Shown: piece by piece, positions 8,828-17,925 of the stretch
How positions within the stretch are numbered: position 1 is the first letter of the stretch
Layout: every line of letters starts with the position of its first letter
Source: Pseudomonas sp. CC120222-01a
GTDB lineage: Bacteria; Pseudomonadota; Gammaproteobacteria; Pseudomonadales; Pseudomonadaceae
Reading direction: 5' to 3'
Length of the DNA: 64,000 nucleotides
NCBI RefSeq assembly: GCF_003097235.1
Contig: NZ_QEQQ01000003.1
Coordinates: 62,001 to 126,000 of the forward strand
Position numbers and translations under genes: made by a program
Notes under the pieces: model-generated
Databases searched by the model: none
The model's input: the letters and a program-made list of their open reading frames with translations, nothing else
What the model was told of the DNA's origin: nothing

Positions 8828-9778
8828 ATGAAAGTGATAGTGACCCGCAAGCAGATGGAAGCTGAGGCAATCGCCAGCTTTGAGCTTGCTGCGGTGGACG
8901 GTGCTCATCTGCCACCTTTCAGCGCCGGCTCGCACGTCGATGTGCGGCTGCCTGGTGGTATTACGCGTCAGTATTCGCTGTGCAATTCTCCAGACGAAAC
9001 CCATCGTTATCTCATTGCGGTGCTGCGTGACCCACAGTCGCGCGGTGGTTCCCTTGCCATGCATGACGCCGTGAGCGAGGGGAGCGAATTGGAGATTGGA
9101 GAGCCGCGTAATTTGTTTCCGCTGGCCCATGAGGCCAAACGGACAGTACTGCTCGCCGGCGGAATTGGCATTACACCGGTACTCTGCATGGCAGAGCGTT
9201 TGGCTCAGATCGGCGCGCCTTTTGAGCTGCATTATTGCTCGCGCTCGATTGAAAAGACCGCCTTCGTACAACGCATTCGCAGCTCCTCCTTCAGCCAAAA
9301 CGCCCACTTCTACTTCGATGCAGGGCCAGAGACCGAGAGGTTTCGAGCTGAGAAGGTCCTGAGTGGTTACTCCTCGGGCGACCATCTGTACGTGTGTGGG
9401 CCCGGTGGTTTTATGGACTTCATCTTGGCGTCCGCGAAAGAACACGGGTGGGACGAGACTTCACTCCATCGGGAATATTTTGCTGCTGCGCCAACGGCGA
9501 AAGAAGACGATGGCAGCTTTGAGGTACAAGTTTCCAGTACCGGAATGGTCCTGAATGTGCCTGCAGATCGAAGCATCGTCGATGTGCTGAGTGACGCCGG
9601 TATAGCTGTCCCTGTTTCCTGTGAGCAGGGGATTTGCGGCACATGCGTGACTCGCGTCATAGAAGGCGTACCCGATCACCGGGACATGTTCCTGACTGAC
9701 GCTGAGCATGCCCGAAACGATCAATTTACTCCTTGCTGCTCTAGAGCCTGCACTCCGCGGTTGGTGCTCGACCTCTAA
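8828..9778 (+). CDS. VanB-like oxidoreductase, reductase subunit
   Basis: 316 residues, usual VanB length. Order of domains: flavin-binding barrel with RQYSLCNSP (RxYS motif), NAD(P)H-binding domain with GGIGITPVLCMA, and a C-terminal plant-type [2Fe-2S] domain with CEQGICGTC and a fourth Cys near the end (CCSRA). It passes electrons from NAD(P)H to the Rieske oxygenase at 7695-8726, and possibly also to the second oxygenase at 17926-18996, which has no reductase of its own. A ~100-nt gap separates it from the oxygenase gene. Confidence 0.88.
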   Translation: MKVIVTRKQMEAEAIASFELAAVDGAHLPPFSAGSHVDVRLPGGITRQYSLCNSPDETHRYLIAVLRDPQSRGGSLAMHDAVSEGSELEIGEPRNLFPLAHEAKRTVLLAGGIGITPVLCMAERLAQIGAPFELHYCSRSIEKTAFVQRIRSSSFSQNAHFYFDAGPETERFRAEKVLSGYSSGDHLYVCGPGGFMDFILASAKEHGWDETSLHREYFAAAPTAKEDDGSFEVQVSSTGMVLNVPADRSIVDVLSDAGIAVPVSCEQGICGTCVTRVIEGVPDHRDMFLTDAEHARNDQFTPCCSRACTPRLVLDL

Positions 9779-9838
9779 GCACATCCTGCTCGGTCAGATC
9801 ATCTTTTGAGGCAGGTTAACGATAGAAGGAAATAGCAA

Positions 9839-11038
9839 ATGTCTAGCAATCGTGGCGTTGTGTACATCGGTCCTGGGAAGGTGGAAGTCCAATCCATCCC
9901 GTACCCTAAAATGCAGGATCCCCAGGGCAAGCAAATTGATCACGGCGTGATTCTGAGGGTCGTTTCCACCAACATCTGCGGCTCTGATCAGCACATGGTG
10001 CGTGGTCGCACAACCGCGCCGGAAGGCTTGGTGCTCGGTCATGAGATCACGGGCGAAGTGGTTGAGATCGGGCGTGGTGTTGAGACCATGAAGGTGGGCG
10101 ACCTGGTTTCGGTTCCCTTCAATGTGGCTTGCGGGCATTGCCGCAGTTGCAAGGAGCAGCATACCGGCGTGTGTCTGACCGTTAACCCTGCACGAGCCGG
10201 CGGCGCATACGGATATGTTGACATGGGTGGTTGGATCGGCGGCCAAGCCGAATACGTACTGGTACCATACGCTGACTTCAACCTTCTTAGACTTCCAGAT
10301 CGCGATGCAGCGATGGAAAAGATCCGCGATTTGACGTGCCTTTCGGATATCTTGCCGACGGGTTACCACGGCGCCGTTACTGCGGGCGTCGGCCCTGGGA
10401 GCACTGTGTATGTTGCCGGTGCCGGGCCTGTTGGTTTGGCTGCCGCAGCATCCGCCCGTTTATTGGGCGCAGCTGTGGTTATTGTGGGCGACGTCAATCC
10501 GATTCGCCTGGTTCACGCTAAGGCACAAGGTTTTGAGATCGCGGATCTTTCCAAGGACACGCCATTGCATGAGCAGATCGCAGAACTGCTGGGTGAGCCA
10601 GAGGTTGATTGCGCGATCGACGCAGTGGGCTTTGAAGCGCGTGGACATGGTCACTCCGGATCCCAGCAGGAAGCACCAGCTACAGTACTGAATTCGCTGA
10701 TGGGTGTGACCCGAGTGGCGGGTAAAATTGGTATTCCAGGTCTCTATGTAACCGAAGATCCTGGGGCTGTGGATGCTGCAGCCAAAGTAGGTGCATTGAG
10801 CATACGCTTTGGCCTGGGCTGGGCGAAGTCGCACAGTTTTCACACTGGTCAGACGCCGGTGATGAAGTACAACCGGCAGTTAATGCAAGCGATCATGTGG
10901 GACCGAATCAAAATCGCTGACATCGTTGGTGTCGAAGTGATCACTTTGGATGAGGCCCCTAGCGGCTATGGAGCTTTTGATTCTGGAGTACCCAAAAAAT
11001 TCGTCATCGATCCCCATAATCTCTTCCGCCGCGCATAA
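9839..11038 (+). CDS. fdhA: glutathione-independent formaldehyde dehydrogenase
   Basis: 399 residues, the exact length of the Pseudomonas FdhA/formaldehyde dismutase family. Catalytic zinc ligands Cys47 and His68-Glu69 (GHE) are visible, as is the structural zinc lobe with Cys98, 101, 104 and 112, and the NAD fold AGAGPVGLAAAASARLLGA. It oxidises formaldehyde to formate without glutathione. Placed directly after the VanA/VanB-like pair, it most likely detoxifies the formaldehyde they release. A strong terminator follows. Confidence 0.92.
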   Translation: MSSNRGVVYIGPGKVEVQSIPYPKMQDPQGKQIDHGVILRVVSTNICGSDQHMVRGRTTAPEGLVLGHEITGEVVEIGRGVETMKVGDLVSVPFNVACGHCRSCKEQHTGVCLTVNPARAGGAYGYVDMGGWIGGQAEYVLVPYADFNLLRLPDRDAAMEKIRDLTCLSDILPTGYHGAVTAGVGPGSTVYVAGAGPVGLAAAASARLLGAAVVIVGDVNPIRLVHAKAQGFEIADLSKDTPLHEQIAELLGEPEVDCAIDAVGFEARGHGHSGSQQEAPATVLNSLMGVTRVAGKIGIPGLYVTEDPGAVDAAAKVGALSIRFGLGWAKSHSFHTGQTPVMKYNRQLMQAIMWDRIKIADIVGVEVITLDEAPSGYGAFDSGVPKKFVIDPHNLFRRA

Positions 11039-11081
11039 ATATTAACCCTTGCTCTCCCGCAGTGTGTGGCTGCGGATTTAT

Positions 11082-11113
11082 GGAGGGAGTACTCCCACTC
11101 CCTCCTTTTTTTT
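11082..11113 (+). terminator. Rho-independent terminator after fdhA
   Basis: Nine-bp perfect stem GGAGGGAGT (11082-11090) / ACTCCCTCC (11097-11105), 6-nt loop, then eight T residues. It ends the demethylase-fdhA transcript and lies just ahead of the AraC start, which helps to exclude upstream start codons for that gene. Confidence 0.92.
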
Positions 11114-11126
11114 CGCGGGGCACTCT

Positions 11127-12101
11127 ATGATGGCAATGCCTCAATCAAACCTGCTGACCGATCGCAGCCTGATTTTCGACCGCGCCGCCCCCGCTGAAGT
11201 ATCTGGCTACGTCAATCAATATGTCGGCAATCACAGTCTGTCCTTGCCGTGCCGAAGTCCTTCATCAGCAAAGCTGAATCACACTCGATTTGGAAATTTG
11301 GACTTCTGTCGCATCAGCTATGGGGCAAGCGCACGTGTTCAGTCTCCCAGCCTGGATGGAATCTACCATTTGCAATTACTCCTGAGAGGAAAGTGCCTTC
11401 AGCAGCAAGACGGCGAGCAACGCTGTTTGGAACCAGGCTCGTTGCTGATGATAAATCCTCAGGATCGCGTTGATCTCACCTACTCAAGTGATTGTGAAAA
11501 ATTTATTGTCAGGATACCCGCGATGGTCCTGGAATCTGCCTGTCGGGATGTGGGAGTCATGGGGCAGGGCACCCAGTCGCCGAAATTTGTAAGAGCCCAT
11601 TATCGGCTTGCTGAGATTGAAGGAGTGGCCGATCTCCTCGCGCTCATGTGCAAAGAAGCAGAAACAGCCAATCGCCAAATGATGGTGGAAATCCATTATC
11701 AAAAGATTCTGGCACTAAAACTGTTGCCATTGCTCGATGCTTCTTCTGAGCGTGGTGCGCCGCCACGGTCTGCACTTTTCACCCGGCTTGATCAATTTAT
11801 TGGGGAGCATCTGTCTCAAGACCTTGACGCTGACTGGCTGGCGCGTGAAGCCCAGGTGAGCCTAAGGTCGCTTTACTTGCTGTTTGAACATGAAGTGAAA
11901 CTGCCGCCCCATCAATACATTAGAAGGAGGAGATTACAGCAAATCCATGCGCGCTTACGCGACAGTAATCATCCGCCGAGGAGTGTCACCGAAGTGGCGA
12001 TGGATTACGGATTTTACCACCTCGGTCGATTTTCCGAAATGTACAAGCGCGAATTTGGTGAATTGCCCTCTGCTACCTTAAAGGGTCTAAATAATGTTTG
12101 A
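11127..12101 (+). CDS. AraC-family transcriptional activator
   Basis: 324 residues from ATG 11127, chosen because longer in-frame starts lie within or before the fdhA terminator. The N-terminal ligand domain (about 30-200) resembles the AraC-binding-like domain found in regulators of aromatic catabolism. The C-terminal double helix-turn-helix (about 215-320) includes LAREAQVSLRSLYLLFEHE and VAMDYGFYHLGRFSEMYKREFG. It sits among the catabolic genes and is the obvious candidate to bind the three repeated elements at 7491, 12172 and 13395. Confidence 0.88.
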   Translation: MMAMPQSNLLTDRSLIFDRAAPAEVSGYVNQYVGNHSLSLPCRSPSSAKLNHTRFGNLDFCRISYGASARVQSPSLDGIYHLQLLLRGKCLQQQDGEQRCLEPGSLLMINPQDRVDLTYSSDCEKFIVRIPAMVLESACRDVGVMGQGTQSPKFVRAHYRLAEIEGVADLLALMCKEAETANRQMMVEIHYQKILALKLLPLLDASSERGAPPRSALFTRLDQFIGEHLSQDLDADWLAREAQVSLRSLYLLFEHEVKLPPHQYIRRRRLQQIHARLRDSNHPPRSVTEVAMDYGFYHLGRFSEMYKREFGELPSATLKGLNNV

Positions 12102-12171
12102 ATGCCTCTCGAGGAATCTTCGAGGCGGGTATTTACTGGCATTTTTCCAGCGCCTCCTTCATTGCAATGAG

Positions 12172-12219
12172 GTATCACGCTCGAAGATACCTCACATCCC
12201 TACATGCGATTGGTAATGC
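12172..12219 (+). promoter_or_regulatory. bipartite operator element, copy C
   Basis: GTATCA at 12172 and GATAC at 12187 form the left inverted part; TCACATCC begins at 12192, exactly 14 nt after GTATCA as in the other two copies, and is followed by GCGATTGGT. It ends about 100 bp before the VOC gene start, a usual distance for an activator site. It is the most diverged of the three copies. Confidence 0.6.
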
Positions 12220-12318
12220 TTGGTCGTTAAGCCGAATATCGCCTCAGGCCGCAAGGCCAGTTGAACTCCGCCATAGGCGCACCCTGCGCCGTATCACAAT
12301 TCTAATGGAGTGGTAGCC

Positions 12319-13257
12319 ATGAACATTATTGGCCTAGACGCGCTGGTATTTGGTGTCGACGATGTACAAGCCTGCACTGATTGCCTGGTAGATTACGGTT
12401 TGACCTCCAGCAATATCTCCGCCGACGGCGGTCGTTTTGAGGCGATGGACGGCACTGCCATCGTGATTCGCCGCGGCGATGATGCCTCATTACCCCCAGC
12501 TCTGGGCCCTACGCCCTCACTGCGTGAAACCATCTATGGCGTAGCATCTGTTGCAGATCTCGAAGCCATTGCGGATGAGTTGGGGCGTGACCGTGAAGTG
12601 CGTCGGGACGCTGATGGCTCGCTGCACTGCGTGGATGATCTGGGCTTCGCTATCGCTTTTCAGGTGACATGCCGCCGCCCGTTTACGGCGCCGGCAGATC
12701 TGACCAACGCACCAGGTAGCGCACCGCAGCGACCAGTAAATCAGTTGGGCATCAGCCCTGACATGATCGCAGTTCCTAGGACACTGTCGCACGTCGTCTA
12801 TTTTGTGCCTGACGCCGCTAAGGGTGAGGCCTTTTACCGCGACCGCTTGGGGTTCGTCACCACTGACAGTTTCGTTGGTGTAGGCCCCTTCATGCGCCCC
12901 GCTGGTATGGACGACCATCACTGTCTGTTTCTCATTCAGACCCCGCCACATATGCAAGGCTGCGAGCATTTCACCTTCCACATGGGCAGCGGGACAGAAG
13001 TTTTGCTTGCCGGGACTCGATTCCAGCAAAAGGGCTGGACCAGTTTCTGGGGACCGGGCCGTCACCTGTTCGGCTCCAACTGGTTCTGGTACTTCAACAG
13101 CCCATTAGGCTGCCATATCGAATACGACGCCGACATGGACAAACATGACGAAGCCTGGGCGGCGCGTCAGGCCCCGTTGTCGGCCGATAACTCGCAGCTG
13201 TTCCTGTTCACTTCCCGTGAAAAGTGGTCTCCAGGTGGCCCACCTGAGAAGCACTGA
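12319..13257 (+). CDS. VOC-family extradiol-type ring-cleavage dioxygenase
   Basis: 312 residues from ATG 12319 (AATGGAG 8 nt upstream). Two vicinal-oxygen-chelate modules: a degenerate N-terminal one (about 1-120) and a C-terminal catalytic one (about 153-285). Candidate metal ligands are His158, His217 and Glu268 (HIEYD), matching the 2-His-1-carboxylate Fe(II) site of type I extradiol dioxygenases. It would open a catecholic ring after demethylation and/or hydroxylation. Related VOC proteins can be isomerases or lyases, so ring cleavage is likely but not proven. Confidence 0.82.
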   Translation: MNIIGLDALVFGVDDVQACTDCLVDYGLTSSNISADGGRFEAMDGTAIVIRRGDDASLPPALGPTPSLRETIYGVASVADLEAIADELGRDREVRRDADGSLHCVDDLGFAIAFQVTCRRPFTAPADLTNAPGSAPQRPVNQLGISPDMIAVPRTLSHVVYFVPDAAKGEAFYRDRLGFVTTDSFVGVGPFMRPAGMDDHHCLFLIQTPPHMQGCEHFTFHMGSGTEVLLAGTRFQQKGWTSFWGPGRHLFGSNWFWYFNSPLGCHIEYDADMDKHDEAWAARQAPLSADNSQLFLFTSREKWSPGGPPEKH

Positions 13258-13394
13258 GCAATCCGGTACTGATCACCGGTAACCATCATACGGCTTACCT
13301 CACAGCGGTCGCTGCGGGGTGAGTTGCGCGCAATGACAACCTGCTGACAGTGCATTTGTGCTCTTCGGATAGGGCACTGAGCAATCAAGCAGAG

Positions 13395-13443
13395 GTATCG
13401 CGCCACACGATAGGTCGCATCCTCCGTCTCGATTGGTCAATAG
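13395..13443 (+). promoter_or_regulatory. bipartite operator element, copy B
   Basis: GTATCG at 13395, CGATA at 13408, TCGCATCCTCC from 13415 and CGATTGGTCAA from 13430 share the spacing of copy A (7491-7540) and most of its bases. The element ends about 93 bp upstream of the flavin monooxygenase start. Presumed activator binding site. Confidence 0.7.
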
Positions 13444-13535
13444 CAGGCATTGCCCCGAAGCTGTGTCCAGGCACAGCAGAATTCTCGATTCGGGACTGCC
13501 GAAGCGAACAACAAAAACAAAGAATGAGAGATGCC

Positions 13536-14660
13536 ATGAACTCAGTAAGCAACGTACTAATCGTCGGCGGTGGTATTGGAGGCTTGTGCGCCGCCATCGC
13601 GCTCTGCCGAAAAGGCATTGCGGTTGATCTGGTCGAGCTTAAATCAGAATGGACGGTCTACGGTGTAGGCATTATTCAGCAAAGTAATGTTGTTCGGGAG
13701 ATGCACCGCCTTGGCTTACTCGAGGCCTACCTGGACGCTGCTTACGCTTTCGAAGATGTCGGCATCTACAGCGTGGAAGGTGAGCCTCTGGTGCGAATCC
13801 CTGGGCACCGCCTCGCCGGGCCGCAGTACCCAGCCAACGTTGGTATTTCTCGTCGTGCCCTGCATAAGGTTCTCAGCGAAACAGCCATTGAGTTAGGTAC
13901 CCAAGTGCGACTCGGTACCACTCTCGAAGGTTTTGACCAAGATGACGAGGGTGTGACGGTCGCATTTACCGATGGATCACAAGGGCGCTACCAACTGGTG
14001 GTGGGTGCCGACGGGCTGTTCTCCAAGGTACGCGGCCTGCTGTTCGGAGACAAATACCAACCACGCTTCACTGGTCAGTCTGTCTGGCGTTACAACTTCC
14101 CGCGAGCCGCGGGCATCGATCACCTGGCCAACTATCAAGGTCCGTCTGGCAATGCTGGTTTGGTGCCGCTTGCAGATGACCTGATGTATCTCTTCACCAC
14201 ATCTCACGAACCCACCAACCCGCGGATGGATGAGTCCGTGCTTGCTGAGGAAATGCGCAAACGGCTCGAGGGGTTTGGCGGGCTCATCGGACAGCTCCGG
14301 GAGCAAATCACTAACGGTGCCGAGGTGGTCTACAAGCCTCTCGAAGCGGTCTTCGTCGATGAGCCGTGGTACTCCGGTCGTGTGCTGCTGATTGGTGATG
14401 CAGCCCATGCAACTACCCCGCACCTGGGGCAGGGGGCGGGTATGGCCATCGAAGACGCCGTGGTGTTAGCAGAAGAGATAACCGCAGGCGGGACCATTCA
14501 GGAGCAACTGAAGCGCTTCATTGAGCGCCGTTTCGAGCGCTGCAAATTCATCAGCGAGAACTCTCTGATGGCTGGAGAAAAGGAGATCCAGCGTGATCCA
14601 GCCTTCGACCGCATTGGATTGGTCAAGCAGATGCTCGAAGTGACGGCCCGTCCGATCTGA
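13536..14660 (+). CDS. FAD-dependent aromatic monooxygenase
   Basis: 374 residues, class A flavoprotein hydroxylase similar to salicylate or 3-hydroxybenzoate hydroxylases. FAD motif GGGIGG (residues 11-16), DG motif in VVGADGLFSKVR, and the GD motif GRVLLIGDAAHATTPHLGQG are all present. ATG 13536 follows GAGAGA; an in-frame ATG at 13524 is less well placed. It should hydroxylate (possibly decarboxylating) a phenolic ring with NAD(P)H and O2, preparing it for the VOC dioxygenase upstream. It carries its own operator copy. Confidence 0.88.
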   Translation: MNSVSNVLIVGGGIGGLCAAIALCRKGIAVDLVELKSEWTVYGVGIIQQSNVVREMHRLGLLEAYLDAAYAFEDVGIYSVEGEPLVRIPGHRLAGPQYPANVGISRRALHKVLSETAIELGTQVRLGTTLEGFDQDDEGVTVAFTDGSQGRYQLVVGADGLFSKVRGLLFGDKYQPRFTGQSVWRYNFPRAAGIDHLANYQGPSGNAGLVPLADDLMYLFTTSHEPTNPRMDESVLAEEMRKRLEGFGGLIGQLREQITNGAEVVYKPLEAVFVDEPWYSGRVLLIGDAAHATTPHLGQGAGMAIEDAVVLAEEITAGGTIQEQLKRFIERRFERCKFISENSLMAGEKEIQRDPAFDRIGLVKQMLEVTARPI

Positions 14661-14663
14661 TTC

Positions 14664-14699
14664 TTCGTCCCGACGTGTAACAGCGCCCGTTGGGACGAA
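14664..14699 (+). terminator. hairpin between monooxygenase and DUF1302 genes
   Basis: A 12-bp stem with one G-T pair (TTCGTCCCGACG at 14664-14675 with CGTTGGGACGAA at 14688-14699) around a 12-nt loop. No T-run follows, so it may act as an mRNA-processing or partial termination element. Confidence 0.45.
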
Positions 14700-14740
14700 C
14701 GCCAACACAAGCATACAAAAACAAGAAAGAGGTAACTTCG

Positions 14741-16423
14741 ATGTTGACCTGCAAGCGTGCTCATGTGCGGCCACTGCCGCCACTCAAACCGTTGGCTTTC
14801 GCTATCACCATGCTCAGCGTTGCCGCTGGACTTCCAGAGGCGCGTGCTTTCGAATTCGATACTGGCAACCCGGACATTCGGGCGCGTTGGGACAACACGC
14901 TCAAGTACAGTGCGGCTTGGCGGACAGAAGGGCAAAGTAGCAAGCTTACGGAAGGTTCTACTGCGCTCAACCAGGATGACGGCGATCGTAACTTCGATAA
15001 AGGTATGATCTCAAACCGGATTGACCTGCTTTCTGAGTTCGACGTTACATACAAAAATGTCGGCGCTCGAGTTAGCGGCGCTGCTTGGTATGATGATATC
15101 TACAATCGCGGGACGGACAACAATGATCCAACTCGCGCCAACAGCTACTCCGTGGACTACGACGAATTTACCCATGACACTCGTAAATTGCATGGGCGAA
15201 AAGGCGAGCTGCTTGATGCGTTTGTGTTCGGGAAGACAGAGGTTGGCGATATGCCTGCTTCGGGACGTCTGGGACAATACGCCATGCAATGGGGCGAAAG
15301 TCTGTTTTACGGCATCAACGGTATCGCTGGGGGCATGGCTCCCATCGATGTGGTGAAGGCCCTATCGGTTCCCAACACGCAGTTCAAAGAGCTCATTCGG
15401 CCAGTACAGCAGATCTCCGGTCAGTTGCAGCTAACCCCTGATGTAACGATTGGCGCTTACTACCAGTTCGAATGGGAGGCTAGCCGCTTGGCCGGCGCTG
15501 GAAGTTACTTCTCCCCATCTGACTCCTTTGGTGAGGGTAATGAGCGGCTGTTCGTAGGCGCCCCGTTGTTCCCAGGGGCGCAACCACTTGCCTTCTATCA
15601 TGGCAATGACAAAGAGGCGAAATCATCAGGGCAGGGGGGCGTACAGATTCGCTGGAGGACCGAGACCGTCGATTGGGGCCTGTATGCCATTCGTTTCCAC
15701 GACAAGACCCCACAGCTCAACGTGCGGCCGGACTTTGCCAATCTGGATCCTGTCAGTGGCAAGGCCGGCGAATACTACTGGGTTTACCCAGAGGGAATTT
15801 CGGCGCTGGGCGCAAGCTTCTCCACGACACTTGGCAATTTCAACATTGCCGGTGAACTTTCAACACGCTGGAACCAGCCGCTAGCGTCGACTAATCAACA
15901 CGCACTGGCGCCTGGTGATGCGCTAAACAACAGTAACGATCCGCTTTACGCAACGGGTCGCACTCTGCATGCCAACTTCTCGTGGCTTGCCACCCTCGAA
16001 CCGAATTTTATCGCCGCAGAATCCACCTTGCTCGGTGAGATTGCGTGGAACCGGGTCATGAGCGTGAGCAAGAATCGCGATGCGATCGATAGCAACGCGG
16101 ATCGCGACGCTGCAAGCCTACGAGTGGTCTTCGAGCCCATGTACCGCCAGTTTTTGCCGGGGCTCGACCTGTCGGTACCTGTCGGAGGGAGCTACACCAA
16201 CGGTGCATCTGAAGCGCTGGGCACAGGGTTTGGTACGAATCATGGCGGGGATATCAATATTGGTATCAAAGGTAACTACTTGAACACCTGGAACCTGGGG
16301 CTGACTTACACCCATTACTACGGGCCGGAAAATACCTTCGTAGATGCGAACAACAACTACACCTTCGAACAGACGCTGAAAGATCGCGACTTCATCGCGT
16401 TCTCCGTAAGCCGTACCTTCTGA
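14741..16423 (+). CDS. DUF1302 family outer-membrane-associated protein
   Basis: 560 residues; ATG 14741 follows AAGAAAGAGG. A signal peptide is visible (basic N-terminus, hydrophobic stretch, cleavage near ARA-FEFDTG at about residue 35). The rest is rich in aromatic residues and alternating strands and ends in VSRTF, a terminal Phe typical of beta-barrels. DUF1302 genes are almost always paired with DUF1329, as here, often with an RND exporter, and occur in loci for hydrophobic compounds. Likely outer-membrane passage or binding of the substrate. Confidence 0.85.
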   Translation: MLTCKRAHVRPLPPLKPLAFAITMLSVAAGLPEARAFEFDTGNPDIRARWDNTLKYSAAWRTEGQSSKLTEGSTALNQDDGDRNFDKGMISNRIDLLSEFDVTYKNVGARVSGAAWYDDIYNRGTDNNDPTRANSYSVDYDEFTHDTRKLHGRKGELLDAFVFGKTEVGDMPASGRLGQYAMQWGESLFYGINGIAGGMAPIDVVKALSVPNTQFKELIRPVQQISGQLQLTPDVTIGAYYQFEWEASRLAGAGSYFSPSDSFGEGNERLFVGAPLFPGAQPLAFYHGNDKEAKSSGQGGVQIRWRTETVDWGLYAIRFHDKTPQLNVRPDFANLDPVSGKAGEYYWVYPEGISALGASFSTTLGNFNIAGELSTRWNQPLASTNQHALAPGDALNNSNDPLYATGRTLHANFSWLATLEPNFIAAESTLLGEIAWNRVMSVSKNRDAIDSNADRDAASLRVVFEPMYRQFLPGLDLSVPVGGSYTNGASEALGTGFGTNHGGDINIGIKGNYLNTWNLGLTYTHYYGPENTFVDANNNYTFEQTLKDRDFIAFSVSRTF

Positions 16424-16437
16424 CCGAGGATCATCTG

Positions 16438-17805
16438 ATGAAACACAATAACAAAATAGTTTCGCTGCTCACTGCCTTGAGTGCCTCGCTGATTTTCGCC
16501 CATGGCACTTACGCTGCTGTCACTGCTGACGAAGCAGCAAAGCTTAAAAGCACTTTGACGCCGATGGGTGCTGAACGTGCAGGGAACGCAGATGGGAGTA
16601 TTCCAGCTTGGAGCGGTGGCTACACCAAGGCTGATCCCAACTACAAAGAGGGTGGGAAACGCGGTGACCCGTTTGCGTCCGAAAAGCCGCTGTTCACGAT
16701 CACTGCGCAAAACATGAGTCAATACGCCGACAAGCTCACGCCTGGCGTGCAGGCCATGCTAAAGAAATATCCCGATAGCTATCGCCTTGATGTGTTCCCG
16801 ACCCATCGCACGGCTGCGGCACCTCAGTCGGTATATGACGCCACTTTCGCGAATGCTACTACTGGCAAGCTCGTGGATGGTGCAGCAGGTCTGATGCCCC
16901 AGGGCGCCGCTGGTGGCATCCCGTTCCCTGTCCCAAAGGATGGCGCAGAAGCGATGTGGAACCACTTGCTCCGCTGGCGTGGGGCGTCGTGGCGGTCAGC
17001 AATTTCTCAGTACCAAACAACGGCTGACGGTAAACGCGTCCTTACCAGTGATGCTCGAGCCGATTTTCAGATGCCTTGGTACCTGCCTGGAGATGGGGGA
17101 AGCAAAGGGGTCTTTTGGGCCATTCGCATGATCAATGACGGCCCGCCACTGCGTGCCGGTGAAGGTATTACGGGGCTTGAAAACCTTGACGCCACCAAGG
17201 GTGCAGCATGGACTTACCTCCCTGGTCAGCGCCGGGTTCGCCGCCTCCCGAATGCATGCTGTGATACCCCAACCCCTGCCACCGCCGGCATCATGAGTTT
17301 TGACGAAATTACGGTGTTCACTGGGCGTATTGACCGTTTCGACTGGAAGCTGGTTGGCAAGAAAGAGATGTATATACCGTACAACTCTAATCGACTGCTT
17401 ACGGCTTCTAATGCAGATGCCCTGTTTGATGCGCACCATCTGAAGTCAGATGCCGTGCGCTGGGAGCTACACCGCGTTTGGGTTGTGGAGGCGACGCTTA
17501 AGAGTGGACAGCGTCACGTCATGCCGAAAAGCACGTATTATCTGGATGAAGATACATGGGCGGGCGTGCTCGCTGAACGTTACGATGCACGTGGGCAACT
17601 GGCCAAAGTGCTCTGGGGTATTCCTGTTGTAATGCCCGACATCCCGGCGGTTGTTACGCTCAGCAGCGGCTTCTACGACATGCTCTCAGGTGCATGGTTT
17701 GCCAGCGATATATATGCAGGCAAAAACGAACAGTATCGGATCATGCCCCCATATAAAGATTCGGTCTTCACAGCTGACGCTATGGCTGGCGAAGGGATCC
17801 GTTAA
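16438..17805 (+). CDS. DUF1329 family periplasmic/envelope protein
   Basis: 455 residues with an N-terminal signal peptide (cleavage near TYA-AVTADEAAKL). The body has the DUF1329 features: LTPMGAERAGNADGSIPAWSGG near the N-terminus, then the YLPGQRRVRRLPNACCDTPTP segment. The fold is LolA/LppX-like, suggesting transfer of a lipophilic molecule across the periplasm. The gene lies 14 nt after the DUF1302 stop and forms a pair with it. A terminator-like hairpin follows. Confidence 0.87.
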   Translation: MKHNNKIVSLLTALSASLIFAHGTYAAVTADEAAKLKSTLTPMGAERAGNADGSIPAWSGGYTKADPNYKEGGKRGDPFASEKPLFTITAQNMSQYADKLTPGVQAMLKKYPDSYRLDVFPTHRTAAAPQSVYDATFANATTGKLVDGAAGLMPQGAAGGIPFPVPKDGAEAMWNHLLRWRGASWRSAISQYQTTADGKRVLTSDARADFQMPWYLPGDGGSKGVFWAIRMINDGPPLRAGEGITGLENLDATKGAAWTYLPGQRRVRRLPNACCDTPTPATAGIMSFDEITVFTGRIDRFDWKLVGKKEMYIPYNSNRLLTASNADALFDAHHLKSDAVRWELHRVWVVEATLKSGQRHVMPKSTYYLDEDTWAGVLAERYDARGQLAKVLWGIPVVMPDIPAVVTLSSGFYDMLSGAWFASDIYAGKNEQYRIMPPYKDSVFTADAMAGEGIR

Positions 17806-17823
17806 ACGATAGAGACAGCTAGA

Positions 17824-17855
17824 GTCGCCTTCAGTCGAAAAAGGCTGGGGGCGAC
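17824..17855 (+). terminator. candidate terminator after DUF1329 gene
   Basis: GTCGCC at 17824-17829 pairs with GGCGAC at 17850-17855 with further imperfect pairing inside (TTCAG / CTGGG). A short T-containing tail (CTTCGTTAATT) follows. Moderate support. Confidence 0.45.
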
Positions 17856-17925
17856 CTTCGTTAATTCGCTAATCCCCGCCTAAGTAGATTGAGCACGAAA
17901 AGCGTGCCAGGTGCTGGAGATTCTG

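Noticed and set aside
7695-9778. Naming the demethylase pair vanA and vanB
   Set aside because: Motifs fit the family, but the context is not vanillate metabolism and many paralogues act on other methylated aromatics, so no gene symbol was assigned.
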